Shown: positions 20,923-31,563 of the stretch, one piece after another | How positions within the stretch are numbered: the first letter of the stretch is position 1 | Layout: every line of letters starts with the position of its first letter | Assembly (NCBI RefSeq): GCF_001661345.1 | Contig: NW_017962913.1 | Span: forward strand, 67,428-131,427 | Origin: Ascoidea rubescens DSM 1968 | Taxonomy: Eukaryota; Ascomycota; Saccharomycetes; Ascoideales; Ascoideaceae | Direction: 5' to 3' | DNA length: 64,000 bases | The notes under the pieces: generated by a model | The model's input: the letters and a program-made list of their open reading frames with translations, nothing else | Told to the model about the DNA's origin: nothing | Database searches by the model: none | Position numbers and translations under genes: made by a program

Positions 20923-21186
20923 ATGAGTGTTCCTCGATTATACTACAAAATAACACAGACAAGGTCTGCCATTGCTTTGCCCCAGCACTACAAATCCATC
21001 TTGAACTATCTTGGGTTGAAAAGAAAAGGTCGTGTGGTGTACAGAAGGGTGTCTCCGATGATCGCTGGTTCTATTGCTGCTGTTAAGGAATTAGTCCAAG
21101 TAGAGCTATCCGAAAAAAAACTCACCAAAGCTGAGATCAGAGATGCCAAAAGACCCAAATTAGGTTTTGTCATTGAGAAAGACTGA
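20923..21186 (+). CDS. MRPL33: Mitochondrial ribosomal protein uL30m (Mrpl33)
   Basis: Large-subunit mitoribosome protein of 87 residues (86 in S. cerevisiae). The L30 fold is visible as LYYKITQTRSAIALPQHYKS, ILNYLGLKRKGRVVYRRVSP, MIAGSIAAVKELVQVELSEK and the C-terminal RPKLGFVIEKD. This matches Mrpl33 along its full length, including the short N-terminus that lacks an obvious cleaved presequence. The ATG at 20923 is the first in frame. Confidence 0.92.
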   Translation: MSVPRLYYKITQTRSAIALPQHYKSILNYLGLKRKGRVVYRRVSPMIAGSIAAVKELVQVELSEKKLTKAEIRDAKRPKLGFVIEKD

Positions 21187-22505
21187 TTTCATGAATTCTG
21201 TTCAAAGTTACTTTATTTTGTATATATGTTCCTGCTATCACTATTCCTCTTAATAGCGTTTATCAGTTACTTCTATGACATTGGAATATAATATAATATA
21301 ATATTATAAACATTAGAAACCATTTTTATTTTCAAGGACAAGTAACAGGAACGTTCAATTATTTTTTCAAAAACGAAGTATTATCTAAAAACTAGTCAAT
21401 TAAATGTAACTATACTATTACTACAATTCCATCTTTTATCAAATTTGTTTTTCCAAGATATAATTTATCCAAATATTTGCTGCTAATTATTGTAATATTG
21501 TTATCTTTCATTCTACATGCGTTTGGATCAGTCCAAGATAGCTATATTTTGCATTATCGAAATTTGAAACAACCCAATAAATTAACTTGACTAATAGTTG
21601 AATTAAAAATTTATTAATTAGTTCCAAATACTGTTTTTATCATTTTTAAAAGCATTTTTTATTCCAATAATCCAAAATCAACAAAATTTGTAAAATAAAA
21701 AACAAATTTCTTTATTTTTGTACTGTTATGGTTTGTCTTTATCCAATTACGAGTGAGATGATCACTATTCACCCGATATGTTGCTTTTTTCATTAAATGA
21801 CTATAATTGCAAACACTAAAGTAGATGGAGTTTGAAACAAATGCACTTCGAGTTTGTTTGGCTTTGCAAATCCAAATATGAAAATAAAAAACCATCCAGC
21901 AACAAAGTCGAAATACCAAATTCCTTATTTTTGATAATTTCATTTCTTAAAAATAACCGTTTTCGCTGCATTGTATATGCATTATAACGTTACTAAGATC
22001 TTAGTGCATTAACATGCACTAACCTTTTCAGTTGACCAAACCACAAAAAACTAACTGCTCTTTATTTTTTTATTCGATATTTTTCGAACAATTGTCATTT
22101 TATTACCATTATCACTAACGCTTTGCTTTAATAAATTTCTTTTATCATCGGTAGAACCAATAATACAAAAACAAAATAATAAGCGTTTTAAAATAATGAT
22201 TGTAAATCTAAATTTATATAACCACCATACAAAAGAAATCACTTTTTTTTTTAATCCGTTGAGGATTTAAATCAGATTTATTATATTTATAAGTATATAA
22301 ATATCTATAATAGTTAATTTTGAAGAGAATATAAAAGCCATGACCATAAATAGTAAGATTAGTACTAACATTACAAAAAAATCTAAGTTGAATTATTAAA
22401 ACAGATAAAAATGATAAAAATGATCATTAAGAAAATCATGCTGTTGAACTAAATAAACAAATTTTAGGATAAAAAAAATAACATAAGTGAAGTAAACCAA
22501 GTTTC

Positions 22506-22536
<31 letters not shown>

Positions 22537-22629
22537 GTAAGAAAGATGCAGTTGATGCAAAAAAATAAAAAAATTGGTTAAAATATACTAATACTGATCA
22601 ATTTAAAAAAATGATAAGTAAAGAGAGCT
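21187..22629. other. Long convergent intergenic region MRPL33-SAH1
   Basis: About 1.44 kb between two converging 3' ends, which is long for this gene-dense part. It is A/T-rich throughout, with a TATAATA repeat near 21285-21305 and an AAT trinucleotide run at 22508-22537. Short open frames on the minus strand (21659-21943, 22051-22242) have no recognisable content. I see no tRNA or snoRNA signature I can defend. Confidence 0.5.
22508..22537. repeat. AAT trinucleotide microsatellite
   Basis: About ten copies of AAT, noncoding, roughly 100 bp beyond the SAH1 stop codon. Confidence 0.9.
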
Positions 22630-23967
22630 CTAATAACGGTAAGTGTCTGGTTTGAATGGACCTTCAGCTGGAACACCCAAGTAATCACTTTGTTTGGTGG
22701 TCAATTTGGTCAATCTAGCTCCTAAATGATCCAAGTGTAATCTGGCAACAGTCTCATCCAAAATTTTAGGTAAAACATAAACATCAACATCAAATGGACC
22801 AGTTTTTTCAAATTCAACAAATTTTTCTCTAAACTCTTTGTTATTGGCATTAAATAAAGCAATTTGAGCTAAAACTTGATTACTAAAAGAACAGGACATG
22901 ACAAATGAAGAGTGACCAGTACCACAACCAAGGTTGACCAATCTACCTTCAGCTAATAAGATAACATGTTTACCAGACTCTAAAAGATAACGATCAACTT
23001 GTGGTTTGATGTTAACGTGTTCAACATTGTTTGCTTTAATCCAAGCGACATCAATTTCAATATCGAAATGACCAATGTTACAAACAATTGCATCTTCAGG
23101 CATTTTTAAAAAGTGTTCTGCAGTGATGATATCTCTGCAACCAGTAGTTGTGACAAAAATTTGACCAATTGAGGTAACTTCTTCCAATGGAGAAACTTGA
23201 TAACCAGAAACAGCAGCTTGCAAAGCATTGATTGGATCAATTTCAGTGATGATGACTCTAGCTCCCATACCTCTAAGAGCCATGGCACAACCTTTACCGA
23301 CATCACCAAAACCACAAACAACGGCGACTTTACCGGCAATCATGACATCAGTTGCTCTTTTGATACCATCAATTAAAGATTCTCTGCAACCGTATAAATT
23401 ATCAAATTTAGATTTGGTGCATGAATCATTGACGTTAATGGCAGGAACCTTTAATTTACCATCCTTGACCATCTTATATAAATGGTGAACCCCAGTGGTG
23501 GTTTCTTCAGATAAACCATAACAACCTTCTAACATTTCAGGGTATTTTTCATGAACGAGAGAAGTTAAATCTCCACCATCATCTAAGATCAAGTTCAATT
23601 TCTTTCCATCTTTGAAGGAGAAAAGTTGTTGTTCAATACACCAAAGGTATTCTTCTTCAGTTTCACCCTTCCAGGCAAAAACTGGAACACCAGTGGCAGC
23701 AATTGCTGCTGCTGCGTGATCTTGAGTTGAAAAAATGTTACAGGAGGTCCAGGTAACTTCGGCACCTAAAGCAACTAAAGTTTCAATCAAGACTGCAGTT
23801 TGAATTGTCATATGAAGACAACCAGCAATTCTTGCGCCCTTTAAAGGTTGAGAAGCAGCGTACTTCTTTCTGATTTCCATCAAACCAGGCATTTCATGTT
23901 CGGACAATTCAATTTCCTTTCTACCAAAGGCAGCTAAGGAGATATCAGCAATTTTGTAGTGGGACAT
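22630..23967 (-). CDS. SAH1: S-adenosylhomocysteine hydrolase
   Basis: Tetrameric cytosolic NAD enzyme that splits S-adenosylhomocysteine into adenosine and homocysteine, keeping methyltransferases running. It has 445 residues from the ATG at 23967 ([20 protein letters not shown]). The frame extends nine codons upstream only to a TTG, and homology begins at this Met. Motifs: [32 protein letters not shown], the active-site [13 protein letters not shown], the NAD loop [20 protein letters not shown], and [11 protein letters not shown]. It ends [10 protein letters not shown], the usual Lys/Tyr-bearing tail that reaches into the neighbouring subunit. Confidence 0.97.
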   Translation of the reverse strand: MSHYKIADISLAAFGRKEIELSEHEMPGLMEIRKKYAASQPLKGARIAGCLHMTIQTAVLIETLVALGAEVTWTSCNIFSTQDHAAAAIAATGVPVFAWKGETEEEYLWCIEQQLFSFKDGKKLNLILDDGGDLTSLVHEKYPEMLEGCYGLSEETTTGVHHLYKMVKDGKLKVPAINVNDSCTKSKFDNLYGCRESLIDGIKRATDVMIAGKVAVVCGFGDVGKGCAMALRGMGARVIITEIDPINALQAAVSGYQVSPLEEVTSIGQIFVTTTGCRDIITAEHFLKMPEDAIVCNIGHFDIEIDVAWIKANNVEHVNIKPQVDRYLLESGKHVILLAEGRLVNLGCGTGHSSFVMSCSFSNQVLAQIALFNANNKEFREKFVEFEKTGPFDVDVYVLPKILDETVARLHLDHLGARLTKLTTKQSDYLGVPAEGPFKPDTYRY

Positions 23968-24591
23968 GGTAAAAAGCAATGGAAGATGAGGCAAGTTTAA
24001 TTTTGATGAAAGGCAGATGAAACCAAAGAGACAGTAACCAATTAATACTAAGAATAAAAAGATAGTATGAAAAAAAATCGGGCGAAGAACTCTTTAAATG
24101 GATGAAAAAATCACTGAAAAATTTTTGCGGAAATTTTGTTGTGCTGAAAAAGAAAGCCAGGAACGAGGTACGAACAACGTGTTTGAATTCCATGTGATAG
24201 TCCTGTGTTAGAGAACCGCCAGGGTGGATTTGCAAGACAGGCGTATATGTATGCGCCTTCTGCATGTACCGCATGCTCTGCGTTAGCTTCCAGTATTTTG
24301 GACAAGCTCCAGCAGTGTTTTGCTATTTTTGGTACACATTTAATGGTGGTTAGTGGTGAGCAAAACACTTTGGATGAATTCGAGCTATTTGCAATTGGTG
24401 TGGGAAGTATTAGAATACAATGTATGTTTAATTCTAAGTTAACCTGATATGTATATGTATTAGAGCTCCTATATTCCTTTATCGCTTTATTTATTTTTGG
24501 CTTGTTCTTAGGCTAAGCATTCACTAAAAATATTGAACAAAGTATTGTTAGTATCTATTATGGCTATATTTTTGGAGTATTATTAAAAGAT
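23968..24591. other. SAH1 upstream region
   Basis: About 620 bp between SAH1 and the stop of the pseudo-GTPase gene. A GC-richer patch at about 24180-24390 includes GCTCCAGCAGTGTT (24307-24320), resembling a stretch upstream of ASN1 at about 10669. No gene is supported. Confidence 0.5.
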
Positions 24592-25293
24592 CTACTTGAA
24601 ATCGAAATACTTTTCAAAAAATTGAAAAGAATTACCAGAAATTTTTGCCTTTGTCTTTATTTTTTTTGTTTTCCACCTACAGCCACATTTATTGTTATCA
24701 CATTTCTTTCTAAAATTATTAAAAAAAATAGCGATTCTCTCCTTTATGCTATTTTCATTATTGATAGTATAAAGAAATTCATCGGTACTATTTCTAGCTT
24801 TTATTGGCATTAGACAGGCATAAGAAACGCAAGAAAGCAATTCACTAATTCCTTCACCAGTTGTTGAAGATACTTCCATATAAGTAAGGGCATTCATTTC
24901 AGTTGCAATAATTTTACCATATTCATATGGCACTAGTCCTGAACGATCCTTAATTGATGGTTTTCTTAAATGACTATTGACTCCAACTAGAATGGTTGGG
25001 ATTACAAATGCGCTATTGAATTCATGATTAATTATTCCATTATGTGTGTTGAATAATTGTTTAAATGAATCAAAGTTATCGATTGAGTAGCACAGAATTA
25101 TTATATCAACAGGACCTGAATTTTTTTGACTAGATATATTTAAAGTTGTGATTTTATTGCATGTTTTAATTTGAATTATAAGAGGGTCGTAACTTATTGG
25201 ATCTAAAACATTTACTATCGAGGTCACAAGTAATTTCTTGTCAACATCTCCGGAGATAAGTAGGGTTTTATCAGTTATTTGTGTATATGGCAT
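24592..25293 (-). CDS. Rho-like pseudo-GTPase lacking the P-loop and CaaX box
   Basis: A 233-residue protein with Rho-family layout. VDIIILCYSIDNFDSFKQLF matches the Rho DxxLLCYSv strand. IPTILVGVNSHLRKPS aligns with the ILVGtKxDLR region. LVPYEYGKIIATEMNALTYM and EVSSTTGEGISELL match the Rho switch back to the SAK-type G5 motif. The nucleotide-binding elements are missing. The P-loop position reads LLISGDVDKKLLV instead of GDGAVGKTSLL, no DxxG is present in the G3 region, and the G4 Asp-bearing motif is altered to GVNSHL. The C-terminus is basic (KKIKTKAK) with no CaaX prenylation box. The frame is long, intact and has an ordinary ATG, so I infer an expressed non-GTP-binding paralogue. A young pseudogene is the alternative. 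Confidence 0.65.
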   Translation of the reverse strand: MPYTQITDKTLLISGDVDKKLLVTSIVNVLDPISYDPLIIQIKTCNKITTLNISSQKNSGPVDIIILCYSIDNFDSFKQLFNTHNGIINHEFNSAFVIPTILVGVNSHLRKPSIKDRSGLVPYEYGKIIATEMNALTYMEVSSTTGEGISELLSCVSYACLMPIKARNSTDEFLYTINNENSIKERIAIFFNNFRKKCDNNKCGCRWKTKKIKTKAKISGNSFQFFEKYFDFK

Positions 25294-27012
25294 TTTGATT
25301 AATTTTACTTTTATTTCACTAATACTTTGATAACATTAAATGAATTCTATTAAGTTTATATATATTCCCCCTTTATTTTTTTGCTACGATCAATATTATA
25401 AAGTATAACACCAATTAAACAGACTTTTCAAGTGTGCTAAAGATCCTAAAACTAAGATTTATCATTACTGAAATATTAGAATGTTGATGGACTTAGTTAG
25501 TACTTTATCCCAATGACGTTTTAAAATGAATTATCATAAAATCAAATTTAATTCCATTAGGTTAAATTAGACTAAATTATTTAATGGCTTCAGATTTTAA
25601 CCAAAAAGATAAAAAAACAACTTTAATCAATCTGATACACATTTCAAGTTGCTAGATACAATAAAATATTTAATATGTATTTTTTTTACTAAAACAGCTT
25701 AAGCTTCAACTGTAAATGCCAATGTGATTCCCCAGCCAAAAGATCTTTTCTTTAAAAAAACAATAGGTACTAAAGAAATGGAATTATTATTAATCGATAA
25801 CCAAAGAATGCAATCCATCGGAAAATTAAACGCAATCACGCGTTGGTATGCATTATTGTGTACATGCGTGTAAATGCATATACACATCAATAAACAATTG
25901 ATATCCCGAAAAACATGAAATCAAAACATTTTTAAGCACATCAAAAAACTACAAAGTCACTGCTCAAAAACAGAGAAAAAGAAATTTTACTGCCAGAAGA
26001 ATGATGAAAATAATAGATAATTCACTTTTTTACTGCTGCAATTGAAGTGGTTCTAATAACTTCAGCTAACAGCATCATAGCATTTTTTTGTTCCATCACG
26101 CTCCATCAATAGTCTTGTTTGTTATCATAAATAGAAGAAATTTATAAAGGAGCATTGCTGCCTTGATGCATACCAGCCTAACTTGTAGTCGAATTTATCT
26201 CAAAATATCTGTGATTTTTAAAAATTTCCTATATACATAAGCGTTTTTTATCACGATCTCATCAGCCGAATATAATTCTGATTAATCCAAAGCATCCTTC
26301 AAGCTTGTAGAGAACGCCCATAATCATCAGCCATATGAATTATAGATTCATTCAAATCTAGATGTGACTTTTCTCAGAGCAAACGTATCTGCTGGCAGTA
26401 AAATTCGGGCTTCAGTTTTGTTTTGAGGTGAGGAAACCAACGGACTTTGGTAAGAGAATACTCTGCACCAAGTTCTCACAGACAATATACTGTTAACACG
26501 CTATATAACCTTCTTCTCGGAACAATGCACATATCAAAGCTGTTGTTTCTACTTCCAGTTTATTTTTGGTTGGGCTTGCTAGACTTTCGTAAATGGGGTT
26601 TGCTCGCCTGCCTTTCTGCTTTTAAATCGCCCATTTCTCATCTACCTAGACACGTTTTCCAGTTGAACACACTATTTCATGTTTCTTGTCGAACCGAGCA
26701 CAGCATGTCTCTGCTGAATGCCTTTGGTTCTCAACATCAAGCTATTATCCTTAAACTGATGCTGTAAAATCTGAAATCACCACTACAAACTGTGTACTTC
26801 CTGATTGGATTGTTCTATTCTATAAATACTGCTTGTTTCGGTCAAAAAAAAATATTGTAAAATTGAATCGTTTGGTTAACATGAAAAAAATTTTCCCTAA
26901 ATCAAAATAGATTTTTTAAAACAAAAAAACAACTTTTGATGCTATTTAGTCTCTATGTTCAAATAAATCATTATTCAAAACTTTAAAATTACAGTCCTAC
27001 CTTGCAGCGTTT
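25294..27012. other. 1.7-kb intergenic region upstream of the pseudo-GTPase
   Basis: Lies between the pseudo-GTPase start and the stop of the Hap1-like gene. The first 1 kb is A/T-rich; 26290-26760 is GC-richer and holds a short open frame with a hydrophobic start that I do not accept as a gene. Alternating TGCATG/TACACAT sequence occurs at about 25845-25890, similar in character to 6185-6235. No RNA gene is recognised. Confidence 0.45.
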
Positions 27013-30000
27013 TTACTTTCCATTTTCAAAGTATTTCAAAAATTCTTCTATTTCAAAATTATACTCATTAAGGGAGTCATATTCATATCTCGTGGTGAAA
27101 TCGTTTTTAATGCTGTTTTCCTGATTATTTTTATCACTAAAGCTCATTCCAAAAATATTGTTGTCATAATTTTCAATATTGGACTGATAGCTATCAAGCA
27201 GATCCATTCCCCTAAAATCAATCTGACTTCCTGAAAAATTACTTATTATGTTTCTAGAATTATCTTTAGCCTCTTCAATATCTGCTAAATCCTTTTTCAA
27301 ATCAGAAAAATTTTCGGGAAATATCACTTCATTTTCATTAGTTTTTCTTCTTTTATAATTCGATGAACATGAATTTTCATCATTTTGGTTCGCTTGAGGT
27401 TGCGTGTCATTAAAAGGAGTTGGAAAAGAAGTAAAATTATTATTCATCCTGGGTTCAAGATTATCTTCATTCCCTAAAAAGGTGCTTGAACTGTACGTTA
27501 AATCTTGAGATGTCCTCTTAAGGTTTTTTGGACTTTTGAAACTTTGAGAATTGCAAAAAACTCGTGAATTCTGTAAATCCTGGGAATTCTTATCAAAATT
27601 ATAATCACATTTCTTTTGTTTAATTTTGTTGAGATTAAATTCATCTTGAGATTTACTACCATTATTTCCTGCTTTTTTTGATTTATTAGAACTTTCACAA
27701 ATACGTTTTGGACCTTCGTTTTCATTATAATTTGATCCATTGTCATTTCTCAACCTAAAAATCCTTTTGTCTTTTAAATAATTATAAAAATTAACCGAAA
27801 CTCGATAAATCACAAAAAATGTATAATAATTTTTCAAATTTTCTCCTATTGTGCGATAGAAAAAATCAAAAAGAAGTTCATTTAACTCATTTTTCTTTTC
27901 GTGAAAATTATAAAACCTAAATTCTTTGCGAAAGTTTTCCAAGTTATTTTTGGTTACCGAAAAATTTTCAATGTTGATCTCAAAAACATTCTTTTTAAAA
28001 CAAATTTTTTCAAAATCTTCCAAAGAAAAATTTGAAATGTGGTGCTGACAATTTATAGAATTCAGAAGACAACAATTCCTGTCACCATTTCTCGGATACT
28101 TTTTTTTACAAAAGATATTTGAATACAAAAATGTTGATGATCTTAGTGCTATTCTTTTGATATATGGATACAAATAAATATTAAAAATATGTTGATTTTT
28201 TAAATCTCCATTTATGGATGAAAGATTTTTATCTATTGATACTGCAAGAATTCTTTTAGACAACAATATAATTAAAATAGAAAAGTTAGTGGTTTGATTT
28301 CTATAATAATTTTCTGATGTTTCTAATTTTTCAAGTTTATCAGAATCTATTTGAATATTAGATTCTTTTAGACTGTTAATATAATTTTTCACACTAAGAC
28401 ATAGGATATTAAACATGGTCACAATATTATCTATCAACTGCAATTGAAGTTTTAAATTTCTGATCAACTCTATGATTTCGTTTTGATTTACGGATTTATT
28501 CAGATTTTGATTTCCGCCCAACAAATTATAAGCTCTTTTCAAGTTTTGTGATATTGGAATAAAAACAGGCTTGAAATTGTATGTTTGGATTAATTGATGA
28601 ATGCATACTTCAAGCTGAACAGTTGTTATAAAATGATCTCTTTCATCGTGTAGTTTGAAGAGCAAATCGATAATATTTCTATATTGATAAAGCATTGCAT
28701 GGTGAATCATTCGTTCTGTTTCGGGAGGTAGCATTTTCTTTGCTTTGGAGGGACAAATAATTTTTTTTAAGTAGTCAATTGAGGAAGTAAATTTAAAGTT
28801 ATCACAAAAATTTTCGTTAAATGTAATGGGATAACCTAGATCAAAGGACCTATGAATATCCAAGTTTAATAAAAAAAACCAGCAATATAGCATCATTCTG
28901 ATGATATTCTGTTTTGTTTTGAATTTTTTTTCTTCAGTATTAACATTTGATAATAAATTAAATGAGATTGTTTCCAATTTAAAGGATTCAAGATTTTTAC
29001 CATACATTACTTCAGATTTCCTGTGAAAGCCCATTTGAATTGCCATGTTAAAACAAATGGAGAAAAGCAAGGAGCCATTAGAAGAATCACCACCATCACC
29101 ATCGTCTGGATGATAAGTTTTGTGACATCTTAATAATAGTAAAGCTTGCAAAGCAGTAACAGAGGTATTTTTCATAAAGTTGGATAAAGACAAACAATTT
29201 TCAATAAATATGATTAAGATTTCATCATCATTTTGTGGAATATTAGGATGTAGTATTTCTTTGTTAAAAGTTAAAGAGAATTTTACAACTAATAGAATTA
29301 AGGCGATTTTTGCGAAATCAGTTCTTTTATTAATAATTAATATTTTAAAGTCATTTTCTGGGGAAGAAATAAAGGAGACAATGTTAGCCTTTGTGCCATT
29401 AGGAATAAGATGCGAGTAAGGGATTTTAGAATCATCAATATTGTTGTTATTATCTATGAATATAAAAACATCATTAAATATAGAAAGCATGTATTCTTGA
29501 GTTATTAGAGGAAAGAGTTTATGCAAACCTAGGATGAAAAATTTCAATAAATAGTGCTTTAATGTATTATAGTTTGGTAAATAATCTAATAAATTTTTGA
29601 GAAAAAGGTTGTTATCAAAAGCTAAACCCAATTTAGTATTTGAGTTTAAAAATGGGAAAACCGATGTATAGTTGACTTTTTTTTTTTTCAGTTTAAATTT
29701 TTTTCTTTCCATTTTTGTTTTAGCAAAAATGGTATGATAAATTTTAGAGAAAAAGGGGTCCATGTCAATTATTGTTCTAAAAGAGGTTGCACCAAAGTAG
29801 ATTAATCTATTTTGCTTTTGAAAAGAAGAATGGAAATTTTCAAAAGATAGTTTTATGTCATTAGAGGAGTTGATGTTGTTTGGAGAGTTTGGAGAATAGT
29901 AGTTCAAAGCCGAAGAGCTTGAAGATGTGTTGTTGTTGTTGTTGTTAGTATGAGTATTAGTGTTGTTATTGTTATTGTTATTGTTATTGGTATTGTTATT

Positions 30001-30798
30001 GTTATTAATGGCTTGTGTTTTAGCCTTTCTTAAATTAGTAATTTGGTTATTTAAAATTGCGTTTGTATGTTTGATATCATTAAGTTGCAATTTTAATAAT
30101 TCATTTTGAGATTTGAGATCCTTTAGTTCTAGGATTAATTCTTTTTCAGAAACTAAGGAATTTATAAAGGGAGAATCATTGATATAAGAACATAAATGTT
30201 CAGTTTTTTTTTCAGAACAGGCAGAACAAGGTTTTTTTCTGTTGCATTTAATTTTTTTTTTACGGCAAGAAGAGCAAGATATTGGGATTCTTACTCTCTT
30301 TTTCTTAGCAGATTGAGAAGGGTTTTCTTTTTTTTTAGTTGATGGTATTGCGGTTGGGGTTGTTGATTCTGATTTTAGACCAGAGGTGGTGTTGATATTG
30401 TAGCTATTAGTAATGCTATTGATACTATTTCTGTCAAGGTTGTGAATACTGCTATTAGCATTATCATCAACACTGTTGTTGTCGTTTGTTGAATCTAATG
30501 GAGATGTGGCATTAGATCTGGTGGAGATGTTTGAGGCTAAAAAGTAGGGAACAGAAGCTGAGGGAGGAGCAGAAAAGGAATGAAAAGGATTCTGAAAAGG
30601 AGTGAGATTTGTATCTATTATAATGGGATACTGTGAAGATTGATTCTGCTGGTGTTGTAATTGTTGGTTCTGGTGCTGCTGGACCTTCTGCTGGGGGTTC
30701 CGCTGGTTGTGCATTTGTTGTTGTTGTTGCTGTTGCTGCTGCTTCTGCTGCTGGGAACAAATATTTGAGGAAGTGCCTGGAGAACCACGTTGTGACAT
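27013..30798 (-). CDS. Hap1-like Zn2Cys6 transcription factor
   Basis: Nuclear zinc-cluster regulator of 1261 residues. The N-terminus is Gln-rich (residues about 17-55). The cluster at residues 175-203 has six cysteines spaced 2-6-5-2-8 (RIPISCSSCRKKKIKC, then CSACSEKKTEHLCSY). The last spacing of eight and the HLCxY ending resemble S. cerevisiae Hap1 more than Gal4. A leucine-rich coiled coil follows at about 220-265 (LILELKDLKSQNELLKLQL), likely for dimerisation, then an Asn/Ser tract. The middle region (about 380-900) is helical and fits a fungal-specific regulatory domain (CFNMAIQMGFHRKSEVMYG). The C-terminus is acidic and Asn-rich. I see no heme-motif (CPV) repeats as in Hap1, so heme or oxygen sensing is not implied. 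Confidence 0.8.
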   Translation of the reverse strand: MSQRGSPGTSSNICSQQQKQQQQQQQQQMHNQRNPQQKVQQHQNQQLQHQQNQSSQYPIIIDTNLTPFQNPFHSFSAPPSASVPYFLASNISTRSNATSPLDSTNDNNSVDDNANSSIHNLDRNSINSITNSYNINTTSGLKSESTTPTAIPSTKKKENPSQSAKKKRVRIPISCSSCRKKKIKCNRKKPCSACSEKKTEHLCSYINDSPFINSLVSEKELILELKDLKSQNELLKLQLNDIKHTNAILNNQITNLRKAKTQAINNNNNTNNNNNNNNNTNTHTNNNNNNTSSSSSALNYYSPNSPNNINSSNDIKLSFENFHSSFQKQNRLIYFGATSFRTIIDMDPFFSKIYHTIFAKTKMERKKFKLKKKKVNYTSVFPFLNSNTKLGLAFDNNLFLKNLLDYLPNYNTLKHYLLKFFILGLHKLFPLITQEYMLSIFNDVFIFIDNNNNIDDSKIPYSHLIPNGTKANIVSFISSPENDFKILIINKRTDFAKIALILLVVKFSLTFNKEILHPNIPQNDDEILIIFIENCLSLSNFMKNTSVTALQALLLLRCHKTYHPDDGDGGDSSNGSLLFSICFNMAIQMGFHRKSEVMYGKNLESFKLETISFNLLSNVNTEEKKFKTKQNIIRMMLYCWFFLLNLDIHRSFDLGYPITFNENFCDNFKFTSSIDYLKKIICPSKAKKMLPPETERMIHHAMLYQYRNIIDLLFKLHDERDHFITTVQLEVCIHQLIQTYNFKPVFIPISQNLKRAYNLLGGNQNLNKSVNQNEIIELIRNLKLQLQLIDNIVTMFNILCLSVKNYINSLKESNIQIDSDKLEKLETSENYYRNQTTNFSILIILLSKRILAVSIDKNLSSINGDLKNQHIFNIYLYPYIKRIALRSSTFLYSNIFCKKKYPRNGDRNCCLLNSINCQHHISNFSLEDFEKICFKKNVFEINIENFSVTKNNLENFRKEFRFYNFHEKKNELNELLFDFFYRTIGENLKNYYTFFVIYRVSVNFYNYLKDKRIFRLRNDNGSNYNENEGPKRICESSNKSKKAGNNGSKSQDEFNLNKIKQKKCDYNFDKNSQDLQNSRVFCNSQSFKSPKNLKRTSQDLTYSSSTFLGNEDNLEPRMNNNFTSFPTPFNDTQPQANQNDENSCSSNYKRRKTNENEVIFPENFSDLKKDLADIEEAKDNSRNIISNFSGSQIDFRGMDLLDSYQSNIENYDNNIFGMSFSDKNNQENSIKNDFTTRYEYDSLNEYNFEIEEFLKYFENGK
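29935..30012. repeat. Asn-coding trinucleotide tracts in the zinc-cluster gene
   Basis: Tandem TTG and TTATTG units on the plus strand encode Asn runs on the minus strand just after the coiled coil. Similar CTG/TTG units at about 30717-30752 encode the N-terminal Gln run. Both are in frame and likely variable between strains. Confidence 0.8.
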
Positions 30799-31563
30799 CC
30801 TCTGCAGTGCTTATAAGATGGAAGAGAAAAATTGGATAGAATAATAGAAGAAATTAACTTTTGGCAGAAACAAATTGAGTTCTGTAGCTGGGAAAATAGA
30901 ATAAACAGATGTGTTGAGTTGTCTTAGCTTTGGTATATATAGGCCTATAAAGTATTCCAGGTGAAGAAATAATAAACATGGAGGAGCTATAAATCTAGGT
31001 TCTTCATAACCTATCTGAAGCCAATAAAAGCCAGTATCTGGAAATATATCCATTACAAACAATTGGGAGTTAATGGCCAACTCTAAGTATGTGGGTTGAT
31101 TTTGGCAGACGATCCAAGATAGTCAATTTCACGGGACAATAACAAACGCAATACAAAACTCTAAACCTAACGGTGCGCTTGAGTGCGCAACCCTGCGCTA
31201 TGAGATCATCGTGCTGCGATCTTTCCGCAATTCCACGTCGGTAATGGTGGCCTTGTCAGTCCTCCGCACGTGCTACTTCTGCCGCCTCACTGTGGAAACG
31301 CAGATGTCGGTGTTTCAGCCCTATTTTCGAGCGCATGCTCCTTAAGCAGCGCGTCGAGCTGGCCTATCTCCGCGCTTCAAATCCCGGACGCGCCCAAACA
31401 ACACACCCTCATGCTGGCAGTGATTCATGGTACCTGCATGGTCCTGTAGGAGAATATCCTGCTACCTGCTGCATTTTGGTATATTTCCGCCATTACTAAT
31501 TATTAATAATAGTTCTTTGGCTCTTACAACGGCTTTATTCACGCTTTACTCACAACTTGTCAG
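30799..31563. other. Zinc-cluster gene upstream / TAF1 downstream region
   Basis: About 765 bp. The part next to the zinc-cluster gene is A/T-rich. 31130-31460 is clearly GC-richer: by my count 31 of the 60 bases from 31201 are G or C. It contains a CACGTG E-box at 31267-31272 and several short GTGCGC/GCGCAA inversions at about 31170-31200. No gene is supported. Confidence 0.5.
31267..31272. promoter_or_regulatory. CACGTG E-box
   Basis: Perfect palindromic E-box of the Cbf1/bHLH type inside the GC-richer island upstream of the Hap1-like gene. Function is inferred from the motif only. Confidence 0.35.

Noticed and set aside
21187-22629. tRNA or snoRNA gene in the long convergent region
   Set aside because: I looked for TTCGA/TTCAA tRNA B-box contexts and for RTGATGA...CTGA box pairs and found none with a credible fold.
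26525-26767. Possible small secreted protein (hydrophobic N-terminus MHISKLLFLLPVYFWLG)
   Set aside because: Short, lies in a GC-richer intergenic island, has no recognisable domain and no supporting context.
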